Source: Camellia lanceoleosa (Eukaryota > Streptophyta > Magnoliopsida > Ericales > Theaceae). From it: a stretch of 64,000 bases of DNA. Every line of letters begins with the position of its first letter. The stretch's first letter is position 1. Where the stretch lies: the NCBI GenBank assembly GCA_025200525.1, contig CM045762.1:90276717-90340716 (forward strand), given 5' to 3'. Position numbers and translations under genes: made by a program. A model generated the notes under the pieces. It saw only the letters and a program-made list of their open reading frames with translations, ran no database searches and was not told the origin of the DNA. Below, piece after piece: positions 23,771-36,472 of the stretch.

Positions 23771-25143
23771 ATTTAGGGTCCCAAAATTTCCAACTCTTAT
23801 ATATGATTCAAAATTAAAAGGGCATTATATTTGAACCCAAAAAATCTCTCAGTATACCCAATTTAAATTTATAAATTCTAATTCCTATTATATTCTAATA
23901 TGAATTTATCAATAAGAGCATCAAATATTAAACCCTAAAATAAATTTTTTTTCCCCCTCATGGTACACCTTAATCCATTATTCCTATTCAAATTTCTACA
24001 TCTTCTTCCCCAAGAGATTAAAGTTATTTTGCCTTCTTCTTCTTCTTTTTCTTCTTTCTCACTCTAAAACTCTAATCCACCCTATCAAAACTCACCATTA
24101 TCATTAATATTATTGTTTTTTATTATTTTGAAACTCTAAACCCTATAAGAAAGTTTGAACAATCAAATAATGAATGAAAGTGATTAATCAAGATAATTTT
24201 TTGAAGCAACCCATCAAAGAAGAGGTAAGCATTCATATAAAAATCAAAATATAATTATTAATTTATGTATTTTTTCACATGTCCCATTACGATATTAAAT
24301 CTTTCAATTTTCAGAATCATATAAATAGCATTACAGCTTTCAATAGAAAATTCTTTGAGATAATCTTTGAACCCAATGATCATATTAGTATCCTTCACAC
24401 AAAAAACGAGCTATATCCTGCGGCACTTTTTAATTTAAAAAATATATTTTTGACCTTTTACTCTCTCTTTCTGTTGAACTTTATGTTTGTTCTGAAAAAA
24501 ATAATAATAATTATTATTATTGTTTCTATTATTTTCTTCTTGCATATTTTTTATGCACATACACTCAAATTGTGAAAAAATATAGAAACAAATTCAATAA
24601 AAGAGATAAGCCAAACAAGGTAGTATAGTATTTTTCCCATTCAAGCATTTTATCAAACACATAGTAATCAACAAATTAGAATAGCAAACCAGCAATAGAA
24701 TTGTCAAACACATAGTAATCAATAAATTGTTATAGCAAAATAGCAAGAGAAGAAAGAGATACAAAAAAACAGAGGCAAGGAGATGAAACTTGTCAATAGT
24801 GACTCTGATTATAGAATCTTTCACCGGTGCCTCCTGTGTATCAGTTTAAAAGGTTTTTCAAATACTTTTTTTTTTAATTTGATTATTATTTATCATTTGA
24901 GTTTATTAAGGGTAACTTAGGAAAAAATATAAGGTGTACTTAGAGTAATATAAAATTTTAAATAATTAAAAAGGGTGTATTTCAAAATAAGAAGTACTTA
25001 ATGATTTTTTGGGATAAATAGAATCCCAAAATTGAAATGCCCACTCAAAGTCCAAACTAAAGGCAAAGGGCCCAAAACAAGAAATTAGGGAAATAAAGGA
25101 AGGCCCACTGTCAACTCACATTTGTGCAAATCTTATCCCTACC

Positions 25144-25179
<36 letters not shown>

Positions 25180-25569
25180 AAAAAGGAATTGTAAACTTGA
25201 TCCTTCACAGATTTTTTAACTATAAATAAAATGTATTTAAGTTTTAAATTGATATTTTTTATTTGAGAGTTGTGATTTTTTTGATTTTGTTTATTGATCT
25301 TGTTTGTAAGTTCAAATTTCACTAGATTTCTTCCTGATAACGAATGTGAAGGTTCTTTTTTTTTTTTTTAAATTGTGTAAACTCAGTTTTGCTAAACAAT
25401 GAGGCAACAAAATTAGACTTTCTTTTTCAAATTTTTGTAATGATTTCCCGAGATTTTAGACTATGTAACTAAATTTTATTAATTATATTTAACAAATTTT
25501 GTGGATGCTAGGGGAAAATTTTGTGAGAACTTACTATTTCATTAATAAATATATATATTTTTTAATTTT

Positions 25570-25604
<35 letters not shown>

Positions 25605-26090
25605 TATAAGGGCCCAAGTTGAAGCTCATTTTGGGCCCCCAAATGTTGAGAATCGGCTATGTGTGCACTATAGTGTTTTTCATTTTAGTGGGTGAGAAAA
25701 ATGTGTAAAGAATGTGATATGTTATCATATCACAATAAAATCCACCGAACAAGTGAAAGAAGTTGATTTGTTGGGATTCATTTTAGTAAAAAAATATATT
25801 AAGTGTAGCAGCGATATTATTTTACCTGACGTTATCAACCAATAAAAATTGCAATTAAAATTAGATACAAGTCTTATCTTTTACTAACCAAATCACGTGA
25901 TTCTCACTACAAAATGAGATTATCCATATTTAATAGTAATACCATCATGTATCACTATTATACTTAATGTTTACTTGTATTGTAAGGTGATGAGTGGTTA
26001 AATTACACGAATAGTCTATATGATGAATGGTAGGGGTGGTGATATTTGGGAAGGTTAATTACAAAATTTGTCAAAGCTCATGCTGTTCTG
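23771..26090. other. AT-rich intergenic DNA with simple repeats
   Basis: No gene recognised. It includes an A32 run (25145-25176), (GT)14 at 25575-25602, and a short repeat around 24655 and 24710 (tcaaacacatagtaatcaa, twice). Confidence 0.5.
25575..25602. repeat. (GT)14 microsatellite
   Basis: Uninterrupted GT repeat of 28 bp. Confidence 0.9.
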
Positions 26091-26238
26091 TTGACAAAAA
26101 TTTTTGAAAATGGGTCGCATTTGATTCTCCAATTGGATAATTTTTTGGGTGAATGACCAATTGGTTGACAAAAAATTTTGAAAATGGGTCGCATTTGATT
26201 CTCCAATTGGATAATTTTTTGGGTGAATGGCCAATTGG
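26091..26238. repeat. 74-bp perfect-period tandem duplication
   Basis: Copies at 26091-26164 and 26165-26238, both starting TTGACAAAAA and containing GGGTCGCATTTGATTCTCC. They differ at only a couple of positions, so the event looks recent. Confidence 0.9.
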
Positions 26239-26639
26239 ATCACCCAAATTGCTTTTATATATATATATATATATTAGCCTATCACAGGATAAAATAATAT
26301 ATTATTTATTAAAAATATGATAATTATATTTAATTTTTTTATATTTTTTTCTCTCGTAAATAAAATTTTATATATAAATTTAAGGGTTTCTTTCAAATGT
26401 TCCTTTACTATAATATATAGTATAAATAGATTAAAATTGTTATATTGACAATTAATTATTAAAATTATGCTTTGTCATAAAAAAAAATGACATAATTCAA
26501 ATATTTTACTATTTTAGAATAAAAATATATGAATTTTAAAAATTATCATATTGGTTTTTGAAAGTGAAATAATTAAAAAAAAAATTAAAAAAACTTAATG
26601 AGTAAGAAAGAATTATCGTAACATGCAAAACCGCTAACA

Positions 26640-28490
26640 TCACGGTTAAATTAGCAAATCATTCAAACCAAAAACGGTTTAGCTTAATCAGTTAGGTCAA
26701 AAGACCAATCAACTTATACTAAAATTAACTAATTAAAACTTTTAAATTTTATTTTATTAAAATTTAAACTGTCACTAAGGCCTCGTTTGGTATAACTGTT
26801 AAAACAGATTATAGATTATAACTTAACAGATTATAGATTATGACTTTAATCAAAAATTGTTAATCTGTTTGGTATAACTGTTGGATTTTAAATTTAAGTT
26901 ATTGAGTAGTGTTTGTTAAATAAGCTGTGAAGTAGTTTTTTCAATTAATTTTTATTTTTTGTTATTTATTATTTGTCTACATTTCTCATAAAAAAAAAAA
27001 ATAATAATCTCTAGTCCATTTTGATAGTTTTCTATTTTTAAAAAAATAAAAAAATTTAAGAGTATAACCGTAAATTAACATGTCCACAGCAGAAACTAAT
27101 AATCAGAAGTAAGGGGTGAGCAGCTTCTCAGAATCATCTTTTTTGAGTTAAAATAAATTGTTAGAATCAGAAACTGTTTGAAATAAATTTAACCAAACAG
27201 TCCAAAATAGTTTTTTCAAAACTAAAAGTTATAAGTTGGATCAAAAAAGTCCAAACAAACACATAGAAAGTAATCTATTAATTTAAATTTAAAATCGATA
27301 AAATATAAATTTAAAATTATAATAATCTATCTCATAATTTATAAGTTTTAAATAGAAATTTAAAATTATCATAATTATCTCATAATTTTTGCTTTAAGGA
27401 GTAGTAAAAGTGACAATGAAATTATCGATATATTTATATATTTTATAAAAGAATACTTTTAAGGAGAGATATTATGAGAGTTTCAAAATCTCATACAAAA
27501 TTATTTTTAAAATCAAAACCTTTATGTAAGATTGTAAAATAAAAGTTAAATAGAAGTTAATCAATCGGAATTTTCTTAATTGTTTAAAATTAAGAAAATC
27601 AAAAAAAAAATTAGTATGAGATATTGATCATAAGGTTTTTCGCTAAAAATCGCATTTTGCTTATATAAATGAGAGTATAAGATTCACTTTATCTAAGTGA
27701 AATAATTCACTTTTTTCTTCTTTTCTCGATGTAAGATTATAAAATAAAAGTTAAATGAAAGATAGCCAATGAGAATTTTCTTAATTGTTTAAAAGTTAGC
27801 AATTGTTTGGGTGGAAAGTTTATTTCGAATCAAACAATCTTAGCCGTTTTATCTTTAATTAGGTCAATTTTTAATTTATTTTGAATCAAACAAATTTAAC
27901 TAATATATTTTGATGAAACCGTTAAAATCTCAATTAAACCATCGAATCAGTCAAATAGAAAACGATTTACCCTATTGGTTAGGTCAAAGGACCAACCAAC
28001 TTATACAAAAATTAATTAATCAAAACTTTTAAATTTTATTTTAGTTTTAAAATTTAAACTGTCCTAAACTGAAATATACACAACATTATAATATAAAATG
28101 AGAGCATAAGGTTTATATAGTGAAAAAAACTTTATATAAGTAAAATAACTCAACTTTTTTCTTTATTTTTCCGATGTGTGATTATCAAATAAAAATTAGT
28201 CCATGGAGATTTTCTTAATTGATTAAAATTAAGAAAATCAAGAAAATTAGTATGAGAAACTCTCACAAGGCTCTTCACTAAATGGGATAAGAGTATAAAA
28301 TTCTCTTTATATGATTAAAATAACTTATTTTTTTCCTTCTTTTCCCGATATGGGATTATCAAATAAAAACTAGCCAATAGAAATTTTTTTAATTCTTTAA
28401 AATTAAGAAAATTAAAAAAATTAGTATGAAATATTAAAACTCTCATAATGCTTCTCACTAAAAACTAAATTTTCCTTATATAATATATAG
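26640..28490. repeat. Duplicated AT-rich block with palindrome-centred repeats
   Basis: Two levels. A block of about 125 bp at 26660-26778 (GGTCAAAAGACCAATCAACTT) recurs at 27960-28065 (GGTCAAAGGACCAACCAACTT). From 27550 to 28490 four diverged units carry the palindrome ATTTTCTTAATTG...AAATTAAGAAAAT, followed in three of them by TTAGTATGA and a TCTCATAATGCTTCTCACTAA-like phrase. Units lie near 27570, 27775, 28210 and 28385. Non-coding. Confidence 0.6.
26779..27262. mobile_element. Tourist-like element (about 480 bp) inside one block copy
   Basis: Left end GGCCTCGTTTGGTATAACTG preceded by TAA. The right end is around GTCCAAACAAACAC, roughly inverted to the left end. The right target duplication is unclear. 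It splits the duplicated block, since the matching block at 27960 lacks it. Confidence 0.4.
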
Positions 28491-28838
28491 ATAAATATAT
28501 TCTAGTGGTGTGCATACTTTATGAGTGTGCTATTGTAAGTTATAAATTTTGATGATCGAATTTTATGAGTTTTGGGAGACTTTAATCTGAATAGTTGTAG
28601 GAAGTATGACATTTACATTAGAGTATTGACCTCTTAAATTTAAGATTGTAACATTTTTGTAACTAATTAAAAATGTAAATACGTGGAATTATGTAATTTC
28701 TGTGGGAGTATTTTTGGAATTAAAATTTTGAAATACTTTTATTAACATGTTAAATAATAATAATAATAATAATAATAATAGCATTTTGGCCACTTTAATT
28801 TTTTACAACGAGACATTCATTAATTTTACTATTTCTTA

Positions 28839-29374
28839 GAGCATCTCCAACGGTGACTCAAATTTTTCACTAAATTTGAGTAAAAAATGACCCATTTCAC
28901 CAAATTTTTTAACAGATGCTCCAACCGTTCACCTTTCACCAAATGTGTCCCCGGGACAAACGGGTGATCGACCGGCCGGTTGACCGGTTAGGCCAAAAAA
29001 AAAAATTTTTTTTTGAATTTTTTGAACTTTTTGAACTTTTTTCGGGACGACCGGGTGGTCGACCGGTTAGGCAAATTTTTTTTTTTTTTTTTTTTTTTTT
29101 TACGGTTTGAACTTCTTTTCCTTGAACTGTTTGAACCTTTCACTGGTTGACCGGTTGGTCAACCGGCCGGGCAACCGGTTGGTCAACCGGCTCCTCTTTC
29201 CAACGGTCAGGAACAGTGTTTTGATGAATTTATTACTTCGTCGTCGATCTGATGAAAGTTTTGATGAAATCTCATTTTGGTATCAGGTTTGATGAACGGT
29301 TGGAGCCCTGAATAGTACCGTTTTCATCAAAATTTGAATTTGATATCAAATTTGCTAAAGCGTTGGAGATGGTC
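28839..29374. mobile_element. GAGCATCTCCAA-type MITE with GGTCGACC-rich core, copy 1 (536 bp)
   Basis: Left end GAGCATCTCCAACGG, right end GCGTTGGAGATGGTC, flanked by TTA (28836-28838 and 29375-29377). Subterminal parts are AT-rich (ttcaccaaatttt, gatatcaaatttg). The interior has iterated GC-rich palindromic motifs: ATCGACCGGCCGGTTGACCG (28968-28987), GGTCGACCGG near 29057 and GGTTGGTCAACCGG twice near 29150-29190. Poly-T runs separate them. No protein. Confidence 0.7.
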
Positions 29375-29377
29375 TTA

Positions 29378-29585
29378 TGATGGTAAAATTAGTTAAAAGA
29401 TGCATCCTTAAAAAAGTGCCTAAGGGTAGTTAACAAAACCCTTTACTTTTAATGTGTATAGGAGGAGAGCCATACAGAATTGTCAGGTAAAACAAATATG
29501 GGGAAGGAGTCAAAGAAAAAGACTCTCAACCCCTTTGTCACCTTGCAATAGAATATCATCTTATAATAAAACAATAAAATAAAAA
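29378..29585. other. Spacer between two MITEs
   Basis: No gene or repeat recognised. Confidence 0.4.
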
Positions 29586-29967
29586 GGAGTAGCTTCTCTC
29601 CAGACTGGAGGATGCTGTTGGGTCCATGGGGGCCCATCACGGGTCCCTTTTTAATAATCCGAACCATTCAATGTGTAGAATTTGTTGAGTATTATATATT
29701 TATAAAAATTCAAATTGATCGGATATCGATAGCTATGTGACCAAATCAATTTCGTATAAAATAAAATGGAAGGCGAACAAATTAATGATTGTCAGAAAAC
29801 TGATCCGATGAAATATCTATCGATATCCGATTAACGTGATTTTTTATAGGTATATAGTACTCGATAAGTTTTACATATTGAACAGTTTGGATTATCGAAA
29901 CGGGATCTATGATGAACCCCCACAAACCCAACAACACCCTTCAATAGGACTAGAGGGAAGCTGCTCC
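29586..29967. mobile_element. Foldback element (about 380 bp)
   Basis: Left arm GGAGTAGCTTCTCTCC, right arm GGGAAGCTGCTCC. The match continues inward for roughly 150 bp per arm with mismatches: TTGTTGAGTATTATATA against TATATAGTACTCGATAA, and ATCGGATATCGATA against TATCGATATCCGAT. It could form a long hairpin. I could not define the target duplication. Confidence 0.6.
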
Positions 29968-30199
29968 CCAAAAAAAATGAAAAAAAAAAATTACAATGAG
30001 ATGGACCTCATGTAATATTTCATGAAACCCTCCTATACAATTTAATATTAAAATAATATATGCATGACAATAACTAAATCATGGATGCAAATCAAATCAC
30101 ATGTCCTTCCCATAATGAGGTTCCTAGATGATTATCTAATTAATCAAAAAAAAAAAAAAATTACATTAGCTTTTCTAAAGAATCAAAAATGACCCCTAA
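29968..30199. other. AT-rich spacer
   Basis: Nothing recognised. Confidence 0.4.
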
Positions 30200-30535
30200 C
30201 ACTACAATATATAAGAGTTTTAGAGATCAAATTTTATCGTTGTGGGGATAATCATTAAAAATTCGTCTCAAAAAGTCAAAAATAAGACTTCTAGCGACAA
30301 AATTTTAAAAATGTCATTAATAAATAGACTTTTAGGGATAAAATAATTTAGTCTCAAAATAATTTATTTTTTGAGACAAAAAATTTGGTGCCAAAAAGAT
30401 AATAATTCATCTTAATTGTCCAATTTTCGTTACTAAAAATATAATAAAGATACTTTTTGTAACAAAAAAATTAGGACTCAAAAAAATAATTTTGTTCTTA
30501 AATTTTGATCTCTAAAACCTTCATTATTTGTAGTA
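30200..30535. mobile_element. CACTA-type MITE, copy 1 (336 bp)
   Basis: Begins CACTACAATATATAAGAG and ends TTATTTGTAGTA. The final G of the expected TGTAGTG is mutated. The 3-bp target duplication TAA is at 30197-30199 and 30536-30538. Related to the copy at 42237 in the opposite orientation. Non-coding; En/Spm-type transposase would be needed to move it. Confidence 0.75.
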
Positions 30536-30538
30536 TAA

Positions 30539-32148
30539 TTTGATTATATTCGGTTTTTTCCATTTAATCACATTTTTAAGATATTCTTTTCATTTTGAAC
30601 AATTCAATAACATGTACTAGGAATTAATTAGTTGCATCTTGTACTGAAAATAAAAAATAAAATCTCAATATAGGCATATTTGGTGAGAGAAAATTAATGA
30701 TGTGGTTATTGTAAAATGAAAATTGTTATACAAAGTACAAATTTCACAAACCGTTCTTACTCCAAAAAAAATTGCGATTTGAAATATAAACAATTCTTGA
30801 ACTGTTATATTTGTGAGTAATAATTTGTAAGATTTGTCTATTTGTATGGTATCAGTCTGTGAAACATTTACAATATGGCTTTGTTTGACAGCAGTTAAAT
30901 AAATTGTTTCTGATTAAAAAAGTCTAAAAAAAAAACTATTTGCTTTTTGCTAAATAAGAATATGGTAAATTTTCACCCAAAAAATAAAAATTTGAAAAGA
31001 CACAAAATTTTCTCCATAATAGAAAAGTAATTTTTTTTAATAATTGTTTTTAATTTTTTTTAAAAAAATTACAATATAAATCTAGAGAGTGAATTTATAT
31101 ATCATTTTTCATGTATTAATTTTAAACAAATCTAGTTATAGACCATTCAACCTTAATGGCCATCTCTAAGAGTTACAGAACATTAAAATGTTTATAATTC
31201 TAATATATATTTTTTACATACTTTAATATATTGTTTAGACATTTTTTAACATTAATGATAGCTCTATAACTTATTTTTATCAAATTTTCAACTCAAAATG
31301 AGAGTTGGTGACAAGAAAGATGAGGTGACATTCACCATACAGGCTTTTTTTTAAAAAAAAAGTTACTTCTTAATTTTTAACCCATTTTGAATCATATTAT
31401 TTTTCATATTTTTTTTATATATATTTTTTAAAAAAAATTTAAAAAATTAAAATGTCAACTTTTAACCATTTTTTCAAAACACTTTCTCTTGCTTTGCAAA
31501 GAAATAGGGGGAATCAGTTAATAGTGTGACCAAAAATAAATAAATACCTCTGCAAAATTTGAAAATAAGTTTTGCCTGAAGTTATTTTTAGTTAAAAAAT
31601 TAAAAGGTTATTATTAAAAAGTTAATTTTTTTATAATTTTTTATAAAAAAAATTAAAAAATCAATTAAAGTAAATAATTTAAAAAAAAAAAAAAAAAAAA
31701 AAACCCTGAATTATACATCTCATAACATAACCAGCTGAATTGCACCATGTTTTGTAATTCTTTTTCCGTCCACAGTTGACCAATTCTCCCAAAGAAATAT
31801 CTATCAAACCAACAAAAAGAGACAACTGGAGGACAAGTGTCCATCAAATAAGTGAGGGTTGTAGATATTTATGGAGAAAAGTTGAGCTTCTCTTTCCATT
31901 TTGGAATTGGGAGTGACAAACTGAATAAAAGAAGCCAGCTTGGGAATAAAAAAATGATGAAGTGGTAGTGACAAGCCCAGGTGGACCACCGACACGTGCC
32001 GATTTCCACCGACCCTCTATAGACCCCCGTTATTGTTTTGACTTCTTTTATTTTACTAATTCCTCTGACGACGACAACATATCTGACAATTTTGAATTTC
32101 TCCACCGAAAGTAGGAATATCTCTCATGTGTGTTGAATAACTTATCTT
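30539..32148. other. AT-rich intergenic DNA
   Basis: No supported gene. A less AT-rich patch at 31960-32110 includes GACACGTGCC (31991-32000), a G-box-like site. A 78-codon minus-strand frame there shows no domain. An A-run lies at 31681-31703. Confidence 0.4.
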
Positions 32149-32426
32149 GGCCTCGTTTGGGAAGTCATTTATTTAGTAAATTTATTTGTTTTTTTTTTTA
32201 TTTTAGTAACTTTTTTAGTTTTTTTGTTGAAGAAGAGAGATGGATTTTTTTTGTTTGAGTTGTTTGAAAAAAAAATGTGTTGAAATGATAATTAAAAAAA
32301 AAAAAAATGACAAAAAAAAGTATTTTTTTTTTTTTTTAGTAAGGTAAGGGAGTAAATCATAAATTGATTTAATACATTTTACAGCTTTGTCTGATGTGGT
32401 ATATGCTCCTACACGCTATGGGTATC

Positions 32427-32464
<38 letters not shown>

Positions 32465-32533
32465 GAACTCTTTTTTTTTTTTTTGCAAAATAAATTCATC
32501 GACTTTTTTTTTTCCTTCCCAAACATGCGTCCT
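32149..32533. mobile_element. Tourist-like element, diverged (about 385 bp)
   Basis: Left end GGCCTCGTTTGGGAAG, right end CTTCCCAAACATGCGTCC. The interior is T-rich, with a T30-scale run at 32430-32459. The target duplication is not clear. Confidence 0.45.
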
Positions 32534-32972
32534 GTTAGGGGCATAAATTTAGTCCGGTCCGGCCCACTCAGGTTTCGGGCCCCATTCATGTTAGGTTTTA
32601 TGAATTTGTATTAATATTTGAATCTGGTCATGGGTAAAAAAAAAATCAGGCCCACGTTTAGGAATATTCGGACTTTGGATAGGCCGGTGGACCTAGGCCT
32701 AGCCTCAGACTTTGACAGGTCTAACCATTTTTTTTTAAATTGTTTTTACTAAAATTTTATTATTTTTCACTAAAAAAGATACTGGGCATTGGGTGGGCTA
32801 AGCTTTAAGTGGGCTTTAAGCGAGCCCGGTCGGATTTCAAAATGATGGCTCAAATCCAGGGGCTCGGGCTCTAGTCCGAGCTCAAACGGGCCTAAACGAA
32901 TCGGGTCCACTTCAGACTGCGGGCGGGTTTCGGGTCTCCCATGAGCCGCGAGCTATTTTTACACTCATAGTC
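32534..32972. repeat. Dispersed GGGCCG-rich repeat, hAT-like termini possible
   Basis: Begins TAGGGGCATAAATTTAGTCC and ends near ATTTTTACACTCATAG. It contains many GGGCC/CGGGTC phrases (GGTCCGGCCC, CGGGCGGGTTTCGGGTC). GC content is clearly higher than in the surroundings. The TAGGGG..TAAA end suggests a hAT-type element, but an 8-bp duplication is not convincing. Confidence 0.4.
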
Positions 32973-33019
32973 CGTGTATATAAGGATATACCCATTTAAT
33001 TTTATAATTAAAGAAAAAA

Positions 33020-33780
33020 TTAGTATAATATTATATTTTTTGAGTCATAATTTTAAAAAAAAGGTCATAATCAAACACTATATGAGTTATAATTAAAAAT
33101 CTCAAATAATATTATAATTAAAGATAGAAATTAATTATAACTAAAGAAGAAAATGACAAAACTTAAGAGGGCACATATGATAAAGAGTGTGCATTATAGA
33201 ATTCTTCGTGTATATATTTTAATATATCTAGAGAAATGCTATGATACGTGCGAGAAACATTATGGTACACACTCCTTAGAGGGTGTGTACCATATGCACT
33301 TTATAACTGAAGAAGAAAATGACATAATTTCATACTTTTAAGTCATAACTAAAAAAAAAAAGTAAAAAAAAAGTTGTCATTACTAAACATAACATGAAGT
33401 ACAACTAAAGATCTCATGAATCATAACTAAAATAATGTCATAATTAAAGAAGAAAATTAATCATAACTAAAAGTTCATATGATACACCCATTTCAAGGAT
33501 GTGTATATTAGAATTTCCCGAATAACTTGGAGAATCCTACAATACACACTCCTTACAATATGCACCATTAGTTATGTCATTTTCTTATTTAGTTATAATC
33601 AATTTTCCTATTTAGTTATGACATTATTTTGAAATATTTAATTATGCTTCATATAGTATTTGGTTATGACCTTTTTTTTCCCCCTTAGTTATGTCTCAAA
33701 AATATGAAGTTATGTCATTTTTTTTATTAGTTATAAAGTAAATATAGTACACTGTAAACATCCCATTTTGATTAACCCTA
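33020..33780. repeat. 'GTTATGAC' interspersed repeat, two facing arms
   Basis: Repeated short phrases (tcataactaaa, agttataatt, aaatgacata) run in one orientation from about 33020 to 33520 and in the opposite orientation from 33560 to 33740 (gttatgtcatttt, gttatgac). In between are near-palindromic phrases: ATTATGGTACACACTCC followed by GGGTGTGTACCATATGC (33260-33297). Similar stretches recur at 36690, 42610 and 50430. Confidence 0.55.
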
Positions 33781-34249
33781 AAATTTCAGAAGTTTGCAAG
33801 CCTCCCGATGATGAAATGGTACTTGCTTCATCTTTGGAATGTTTAAAGGATTGTTTAAAGTTGCTGTGCAAACTTGTTTTAGCCAAAAATTAACTTTTTG
33901 TGAAAATGATCATTTTACCCCTAAATCCGTTTTTAGCCAAAAATCAAATTCTTAACCCCAAAAAGCCCGATTGTACTTTGATTGATCATATTTTTCAAAA
34001 TTAGTGACTCCATTTTATCAAAAAACATTGGACTACAATTTGAGCTTACTTGTAACGCAAGCGAGCCAAGAGCATAGGACCACGTACTTGTGCATGCATA
34101 CATATCACATATACCAAGGTAAAATGCACATGCGCACATTAGATTTGAGTGCGCACATTGTTTGTATGTCTTGCTGTCGTTAACATATCTTGCACATTGA
34201 AGTATCGTGGAGTTATTTTTGAAAAATCCATTTTGGTGCAATTTTGACG

Positions 34250-35345
34250 GAAACTGCAGAGGGGGAAGAGATGAAACCCTAAAAAAGTTCCAGAGGCTTT
34301 CCCTAGCTCTCTAAGGAACTTGATTTTTCTTGCTATCTTTTGTGTTTGCTCTTTGGTTTTTTAAAACCAACAGGTAAACTTCTATATTTTTATCAATTTC
34401 AGTACCTATTCTTTGTTTATTTCCAATGTTTAATCATGCTAGGGCATTAATCCATCACAGTATCATTTAATCTCTTAGTTTCATTAGTTTTCTTGCCTCT
34501 CTCTTGCATATTTTATTCATCTTGCTAGAACAACATATTTGTAGATATATTTTAATCATATAATAACCATGCATGGTCTGATTTGATCATTATATAGATA
34601 GCTTGTATTTTTCTTTTGTACTTTTACGTATTAGTTGTCTTTTTATGTATGTTCATCATTGACCTATGTTCATATCTCGTATGTATTAGTTGCATTTAAA
34701 TCATATTTATTTTATGCATGCATGTAAGACGTGGAAGTGGACATCCGGATAAGTTTATTTGTCTTCCTTAGCATATACGTGTTATTTGCATTGTCTTTTT
34801 AATAATTCAAGTCTATATACTCTTTGTATGTAAAATTGTTTGTTTTGTTTGATTTTTATCAGTTTTATTTATTTCAGTTTATATTTAAAGCCATGGGTTG
34901 TTAAAAATTCATTTTTAATGAAAACCACTTTTTATGAAATATATAGTTTATTCATTCAATCTAAAATAAATGATACTTATTTTTATTCAAATCATCTAGT
35001 TTTAGGTTAGTTAAGGGATCTAGGTCTAAAATGACTTTCTGTGAACAATTAACCACTAAAATCATAAAATAGAAAGTGAGTAGAGACCAATATTTAGATT
35101 AAGCAAAAGGGTTGCTTCCGTCTAAATGGTCTTCCCCTTTTGTACCAAAGCTTCCAAACTCAGAATTTTCTTGGTTAGAATGGATTAGGCCTTAACTTAG
35201 TTTTCATTGTTAAAGATTTCTTAATTGTCCTTTAAAAATTAAGTGACGAATCTATATCAATAAAGCAAGTTGGTGTGGGAAGTAATACCTTAAATTCGAA
35301 AAGGGTACGGCGCCCACATGTACACTTTTTGAAAGGTATGTATCA
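34250..35345 (+). mobile_element. Possible gypsy (Tat/Ogre-like) LTR and leader remnant
   Basis: The last part (35100-35345) has the look of a Tat/Ogre LTR-to-leader junction. GTCTAAATGGTCTTCCCCTT is followed by AATTAAGTGACGAATC, where TGGCGACTCC would be the primer-binding site. GGTACGGCGCCCACATGTAC comes after. No coding part follows, so this is a remnant. The left limit is a guess. Confidence 0.4.
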
Positions 35346-35776
35346 TAATCTTTCCTTAATAACTAACATAAAAGTGATGATTTTATTAATAAAAAAATTA
35401 AATTGAGATAATATATGTATTTACTTTAAGATTATTTTAAATCATTTTTCTTAATGTGATTTAATATATGGAAATGGTTTTTCTCCAATAAAATTGAGAT
35501 AGTACATATATTTTCTTAAGCATATTAAAATCATTTTTCTCAACATGAGTTATTACACGGAGAAGGCTTATTTCTTCTTCTTTTATTTATTTATTTTTTT
35601 TTTGATAATTGAATGTTTGAACTAACTTACGCATATCTTAACTAATTTCAAGATCTTGAAGTTAACAATCAAGTAAACTTCTAGTGACCCAAAATTTAGA
35701 ATATTTGATCTTTATGAAATTAAAATTTGTAACTTGTTGAATGATAAACCATTTGATTTTTTTCTCCTTCCACTAA
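35346..35776. other. AT-rich spacer
   Basis: A ~90-bp phrase is imperfectly repeated (TTAAATTGAGATAATATATGT near 35399 and AAATTGAGATAGTACATATA near 35491). No gene seen. Confidence 0.45.
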
Positions 35777-36005
35777 GGCCTCGTTTGGCAAGTGGTTTTT
35801 TTAACTAAAAAGTCAAAAAGTTACTAAAAAAATTAAAAAGCTAACAACCTATACTAAAAAGTTAAAAATTTTCTTTTTTCTTTACTTTTTATATATCTTT
35901 TTATAAAAATTTAAAAAATTATTTAAAATATATTAATTTTTTTAACTCATATTTTAATTAAATAATTAAAAAATTATTAAAATTAAACTGTTCCCAAACG
36001 AAGGG
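35777..36005. mobile_element. Tourist-like MITE (about 229 bp)
   Basis: Left end GGCCTCGTTTGGCAAG after TAA, right end TTCCCAAACGAAGGG. The same length as the copies at 5614 and 46675. The right target duplication is decayed. Confidence 0.6.
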
Positions 36006-36246
36006 CGAGTCAAACCTCTTAAATTGAAGAAGGCTCATTCCATGTGGTGATTTAACTGGAGGACTGTTGGACACGATGGGTTGATTTCGAGGCTTATGTA
36101 AATTAGAGGGGGAGACAACTTTTAAGTTGTCAAATAAGTACAGGTATTTTTAAAGAAAATATTATAAATTATAAATTTTTTATTTAATAAATAACTAAAT
36201 ATTTCATATAAATGTAGAATTTATCTTGAAAATTATTATATTTTGG

Positions 36247-36472
36247 CAAGGGTACATTGGATTTTTTTGGCTCAATGAACCACAAAAGACAGAATAGGCT
36301 CATGAGCCACAATAGACAAAATATCTCATCAACCCCCATAATCATTACACTTTTCTCTCACAAAAAAGTTAAAAAAGTCAAAAAGTCAAAAGTCCTTTCC
36401 AAACTAAGTTTTTGAACCCAAGCTCATATAGCTAAAAAAGTCAAAAAGCCAACTCACTTCCCAAACGGAGGC
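36247..36472. mobile_element. Tourist-like MITE, short derivative of the 37105 element
   Basis: Right end CTTCCCAAACGGAGGC followed by TAA. The interior (GAACCCAAGCTCATATAGC, then GGCTCAATGAACC near the left end) matches the reversed ends of the 1.55-kb element at 37105-38653. It is therefore an internally deleted relative in opposite orientation. The left end is approximate. Confidence 0.55.

Noticed and set aside
31869..32105. 78-codon minus-strand frame over the GC-richer island
   Set aside because: No recognisable protein family; the start and end have no gene context.
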